From positions 576,705 through 640,704 of the forward strand of contig NZ_CABJDN010000004.1 in assembly GCF_902364365.1 (NCBI RefSeq): a DNA stretch of 64,000 bases, read 5' to 3'. The position numbers and the translations under genes were made by a program. Below, one piece after another: positions 61,001 to 64,000 of the stretch (position 1 is its first letter; every line of letters begins with the position of its first letter). The DNA comes from Bacteroides intestinalis. GTDB lineage: Bacteria > Bacteroidota > Bacteroidia > Bacteroidales > Bacteroidaceae. The notes under the pieces are model-generated. The model was not told the origin of the DNA and searched no databases. It saw nothing but the letters and a program-made list of their open reading frames with translations.

Positions 61001-64000
61001 ACGACGGATTACCAATTACACTTATTTTGTTAGCAGGCTTATCCGGATCATATTCGGAATAGACTTTGGCATAGGTTACACCACTATTTGAGATATTCTT
61101 CAGGCGATTGCGTGCTTTTTTTGCATTGGTCAGCACACTGAGGTCGATATCCAGATTATTTGACTTAGGCCAGACGGCAAGGCAACCGGCGGCAGTGCTT
61201 CCATTATACTCTCCGTGGGGAGTGAGTGTGAGTGGAATTTCGTATTCATAATAATTGCTGCGATAGTCCGAACCGAGACGGATAAACACGGAGAGTTCAC
61301 CATCTTGTGGATCAGTACTGAGGTCGGGCAGGGCTTCAGCATGAGCAAACATCTGCAGGCGTTTGTACTGTCTCATATCCATACCGGTGTTTTTGTAGAC
61401 GGCACGGGCATCACCGGGAGCCAACTTTTCCAGTTTCAAGCTCATGGCTTGTTCATTCTGTTGACGGAGTTGCGGTTGTCCGGGATCGATGACACGGGAA
61501 ATACCCGGAGGCATTACATAGTTTACCGGAGTGCGGTCACCATTTTCTTCGATGTTGACGGCAGATACATCTAATGTAGCGGAACTGGTGGTAGAAGCAC
61601 CTTGCTGTGTGTTGTTCAAGGCATCGGTATAGGTACGCCATTCACCACGTACTAATTCGAGTGTGGCGAAGCGTAGTACAACGGGGTTCTCAAATCCGGT
61701 CAGGAACATACGCATGAAGCGGATGGATTTAAAATCCTTAATGCTTCCCACCGCTTCACCACTGCGTACAGGTACTTTGAACTGATACCAGGTCACTTCT
61801 TCTGTTTGCCCGTTGCGCAGGCGGACGCTGACTGTTCTTTTGTCGGTGATATAGTTTTGCCCTACTTTCAGATCGGTGGGAGCAAGGCGGACACGATATT
61901 GGAAATATTTTTCAGTTTCGTTCAGTGTATTGTCCTGATTGATATCTTCTACATCGGGTACGGTTTTTGAGGATATGTCATATCGCTCCGGAGAGTCTTC
62001 ACTGGCTGTGGAGTTGCCTTCGGTATTGTTGTAGTATTTGTAACGATCCAGGATACTACGTTCCTCCCGGTCATAATCACTGCCCCGGAAATAATGATAA
62101 GTATCACCTGCCGGGTCATTGTATAACTTCTGGTAAGCTTCGGCATTAACGATGCCTTGTACTCGTTCCAGATATTTCTGATACGTGGAGAAAGTACGTT
62201 CGTCTTCTGTGGAGAGCCCGTTCAGACCGACATCCTGGCGGCGGCGTGCGCCGGAAGTATTATCGAAGGCATACACTACACTACGGTCTCTGGGGACACG
62301 TCCCCAGACGGTTTCTTCGGTTTTTGTCATATCTCCATCAATGGGCAGACCATTTTCAAAGAATTTCTTGCCGTCTTTCAATATATCTTCGGATACTTCT
62401 CCGAGATTGATATAAAGGTCACCTCCGCGGGCGGTAGAAGTCGTATTTTTAATAAGCGTACCATCTTCTGCATAGATGAAAGGATCGAGCAACCAGAATG
62501 AAACATACTCGATATTTGCAGCTTCAAAGTCACTTGTATCCAATTTGCGCATCATACCTCCCCAGCGTTTCTCCGGATTACGCAGAGTACCATCCGAATT
62601 CATATCCGTATCGAGATTATAGGGTCCCCGTTCCTGCGGGTAATATGCCAGGTTCAGTACATTCATAGAGGCTGACTCCTGATAAGGGGTTTCCTTATTA
62701 GGAAAAAGTTCTTGTTCATATACTTCGCGTACGTAGTGATTACTAAGTTGGTTAAGATCATTTTTGATGTGTGTCGGTGTCAGCGAAGAATTGCGTCGGG
62801 TAAAAAGTCCGTCAATATGATACCATGCCAGTAATGCCCGGTTTTTTCCGTAGTTTATATCATTACTGAGTGATGCTTCGGGAAAGAGGGCAGAGGCGGA
62901 AGGGCTGTAGGGAGTGCTCGCCAGCATCCAGTATGAGGGCTGGCGAAGGTCGATACCACTTTGCGTGCTTTCAAAGTCATCGATGTACGAAGCGTTTTGT
63001 TGTAGTCCTTTGGCATGTCCCGGAATGAGGTGGGCGAATTCCACACCCAGATTGATACTACTGGGGACGGTGGCATTGACAAAAGGTAACTTATCTATCA
63101 TGTTTGTCAGCCATTGACTCTCTTTCTTCCATGAAGCATTTACCCCCCATAAAGTGTTGGAGAGGGGTTCGTCACCCATTGCCACTTTGCTCGTCAGCGG
63201 TTTTTCGCTGAGGTGCATGATGCTTCCTCCGAAAGAGAAGTTTTGCGAGAAATCATAAGTGAAGTTTAGTCCCATCATCGTTTTGCGCTGCATGCTGTAA
63301 AGTGTGTTGCTTTCCAGATTTACGCTGATGGCTGTGCCGGCATCTATGATGCTTTGGTTGAGGATGGTAACTATTCCCAATGTGTAATCTACTGTGTAGT
63401 CAGAATTCTCAACCAGCGTCATACCACCAGCTGTTACATGTACCGACCCTTGCGGAACATTCATGGCTCCCAATCGTATTTCATTTGCATTGGAGGCACG
63501 GTATTCTCCCGTCAATCGGTATTTATTCTTCTCTGCAGTTTGTCTGGCAACAGTACGGGTAGAATCATAAAGTTCCTGAAATACGTATTTATCTGCCAGT
63601 GCGTCATTACCGATTGCTTTTCGCAAATGACTGCCGAAAGGTTCTACAACCGGAAAATAAATACGTCCGTCTGCAGCAGTTACAGTATAGCCTTCTACAA
63701 AGTCGAAGAAACCGTCTGCACCTGTTTGGTTCTGGCTGTTGAGGCGGTCGAGATTCATGACGCGTAATAGAGGCATTTTGGCAATCTTGCCTTCGGGAAT
63801 ATAACGTAGATACACACCTTTCGTATCACTTTGGTAGGTGATATTCAACTGGAACTTCTCCTTTTGAACAGAGTAGGCATTGAGACTATAGACGTTTTTC
63901 ATCATCAGATCCCAGCAGGCGGCATCGGGAGAGTTAGCCGTATTCTTCAATAGTTTCACAAATAAACTTTGTCCTGTCTCTTTGATGTCAGAAGAAAATT
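58008..64000 (-). CDS. sprA: Cell-surface protein SprA/Sov (N-terminus beyond window)
   Basis: The frame stays open to the right edge, so at least 1996 residues of a protein of usual length about 2400 are visible. It belongs to the SprA/Sov family, very large outer-membrane proteins that form the type IX secretion translocon in gliding Bacteroidetes and are also kept by Bacteroides. Typical blocks are YIDDFESTQSGIDLRQPSYW, AYYPQERGPYNLD, a WAAQGNLNVQLSDIGSINLAG segment, and long runs of beta-barrel strands ending in FSMKFSLTR. GTG 63959 is only an internal codon; the real start lies outside. Whether a full secretion system exists here is not shown by this window. Confidence 0.95.
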   Translation of the reverse strand, partial: FSSDIKETGQSLFVKLLKNTANSPDAACWDLMMKNVYSLNAYSVQKEKFQLNITYQSDTKGVYLRYIPEGKIAKMPLLRVMNLDRLNSQNQTGADGFFDFVEGYTVTAADGRIYFPVVEPFGSHLRKAIGNDALADKYVFQELYDSTRTVARQTAEKNKYRLTGEYRASNANEIRLGAMNVPQGSVHVTAGGMTLVENSDYTVDYTLGIVTILNQSIIDAGTAISVNLESNTLYSMQRKTMMGLNFTYDFSQNFSFGGSIMHLSEKPLTSKVAMGDEPLSNTLWGVNASWKKESQWLTNMIDKLPFVNATVPSSINLGVEFAHLIPGHAKGLQQNASYIDDFESTQSGIDLRQPSYWMLASTPYSPSASALFPEASLSNDINYGKNRALLAWYHIDGLFTRRNSSLTPTHIKNDLNQLSNHYVREVYEQELFPNKETPYQESASMNVLNLAYYPQERGPYNLDTDMNSDGTLRNPEKRWGGMMRKLDTSDFEAANIEYVSFWLLDPFIYAEDGTLIKNTTSTARGGDLYINLGEVSEDILKDGKKFFENGLPIDGDMTKTEETVWGRVPRDRSVVYAFDNTSGARRRQDVGLNGLSTEDERTFSTYQKYLERVQGIVNAEAYQKLYNDPAGDTYHYFRGSDYDREERSILDRYKYYNNTEGNSTASEDSPERYDISSKTVPDVEDINQDNTLNETEKYFQYRVRLAPTDLKVGQNYITDKRTVSVRLRNGQTEEVTWYQFKVPVRSGEAVGSIKDFKSIRFMRMFLTGFENPVVLRFATLELVRGEWRTYTDALNNTQQGASTTSSATLDVSAVNIEENGDRTPVNYVMPPGISRVIDPGQPQLRQQNEQAMSLKLEKLAPGDARAVYKNTGMDMRQYKRLQMFAHAEALPDLSTDPQDGELSVFIRLGSDYRSNYYEYEIPLTLTPHGEYNGSTAAGCLAVWPKSNNLDIDLSVLTNAKKARNRLKNISNSGVTYAKVYSEYDPDKPANKISVIGNPSLAEVKTLMIGVRNNSRTVKSAEIWVNELRLTEFNEEGGWAAQGNLNVQLSDIGSINLAGHMETAGFGGLEQSVSERRLDDYYQYSFTTTFDLGRFFPKKAKLTAPIYFSYSKEATTPKYNPLDKDMLLDDALDACTTDWERDSLMNIAREITTYRNFSLSNARLGITSKNPMPYDPGNFTFSYSRSLRHNQGSTTAYENETDWRAAMTYNYAPIYRPWEPFKSMENKSPWMRFIKEFNLNWLPQSISFNTDMTRHYYELQLRDLEALTSGISVGNGDISIESIPISVAKEFLWNRDFALRWDLTKSLRFNFTSATHAEIVEPYGVVNKDLYPDEYTAWKDTVRRSLLSLGRPIDFQQTFNATYKLPFDKFPATDWISGDLRFASSYNWDRGVSLSEGIEMGNTVSNQRSIDVNSRFNLEALYNKIPYLKQVNRRFSASYRKPTSPKEQKPRRYDKEVQLRADTTLTIQHNMNSRRPKVSALTVDGRRYPVNYKVLSANSLRIDTKDTARIKLTIIPGPNPEDGWWYKFGQHTARFAMSVRNFSFTYKNTYAMTLPGFRPEVGDMFGQKKHGGFLAPGIDFAFGLTGDGYIDRALQNDWLVCNDSIVSPASSNALEDLQLRISLEPIRDLKIDLTANRTRNRSREMQYMFAGMPDTRSGNFSMSIISIGSSFERLSAGDGYRSGTFERFRRNLDVIRDRVETQFIGAQYPQSSTFAGKTFDPTNGTISKHSPDVMIPAFLAAYTGRNARNSALDFFPSLFSMMPNWRITYTGLTKIAWFKKNFRSVNLNHAYRSTYSVGSYNTFQSFMSYMGDLGFVEDVQTGNPIPSSRFDISMVSINEQFSPLIGMDATLKNGLTAKVEYKTSRILNLSMSACQLVETASRDFVIGLGYKIVNFNLFSRRNVKDSKNRVSHDLALRTDISFRNQSALCRDIQQGFAQATNGNKALKISCSADYTLSRLLTLRLYYDRQQNTPLISSSSYPVVSADFGFSMKFSLTR

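Overview
The window looks like a chromosomal segment of a gut Bacteroides species (phylum Bacteroidota). The grounds are an UpxY-type capsule antiterminator, SusC/SusD pairs, a hybrid two-component regulator, an SprA-family outer-membrane protein, a small smalltalk-type lipopeptide, and several promoters with the Bacteroides -7 box TAnnTTTG. No tRNA, rRNA or CRISPR array was recognised.

Region 1 (1-22923) is a capsular polysaccharide (CPS) locus, read mostly on the minus strand. It starts at the right with an invertible promoter segment (22594-22923, perfect 17-bp inverted repeats) beside its likely tyrosine recombinase (22912-24138). upxY follows, then an initiating sugar-phosphate transferase, a Wza-like exporter, a BY-kinase co-polymerase and a PHP tyrosine phosphatase. 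As sequenced, the recognisable promoter points away from upxY, so this copy reads as phase OFF. A GC-richer plus-strand module then interrupts the locus (12526-16761): VirE_N, DUF3987, DUF4248, HU-like, smalltalk and amidase genes. A minus-strand gene of unknown function and an AAA/PD-(D/E)XK gene come next. The distal CPS genes follow: rfbC, a short acyltransferase, wzx, GT2, wzy, an acyltransferase, two GT4 enzymes, a nucleotidyltransferase/thymidylate-kinase fusion, and a kinase-like gene cut by the window edge.

Region 2 (24338-51250) is a polysaccharide utilization locus that points to an amino-sugar glycan. A hybrid two-component sensor is followed by a plus-strand operon of ROK kinase, NagB-like deaminase, FHS-type MFS transporter and a GH18-ThuA fusion. 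A minus-strand operon of two SusC/SusD pairs and a surface lipoprotein comes next. A second minus-strand operon encodes a GH9 enzyme, a ThuA protein, a DUF5009 (NagX-like) membrane protein and a beta-helix protein. Between the two minus-strand operons lies a gene-free stretch with four crossing perfect inverted repeats, a promoter-like motif and a bidirectional terminator. It is a candidate structured non-coding RNA.

Region 3 (51778-64000) is housekeeping: a prolyl oligopeptidase, glutamate dehydrogenase, an M24 aminopeptidase, a DUF3843-like protein and the C-terminal part of SprA. Three long hairpins built from GTGATTA-like heptads separate these genes.

The strongest finding is the recombinase-linked invertible capsule promoter. 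The less familiar signals are the crossing-repeat candidate RNA, the long inverted repeat joining the interior of the DUF3987 gene to its 3' flank, and the GH18-ThuA fusion.
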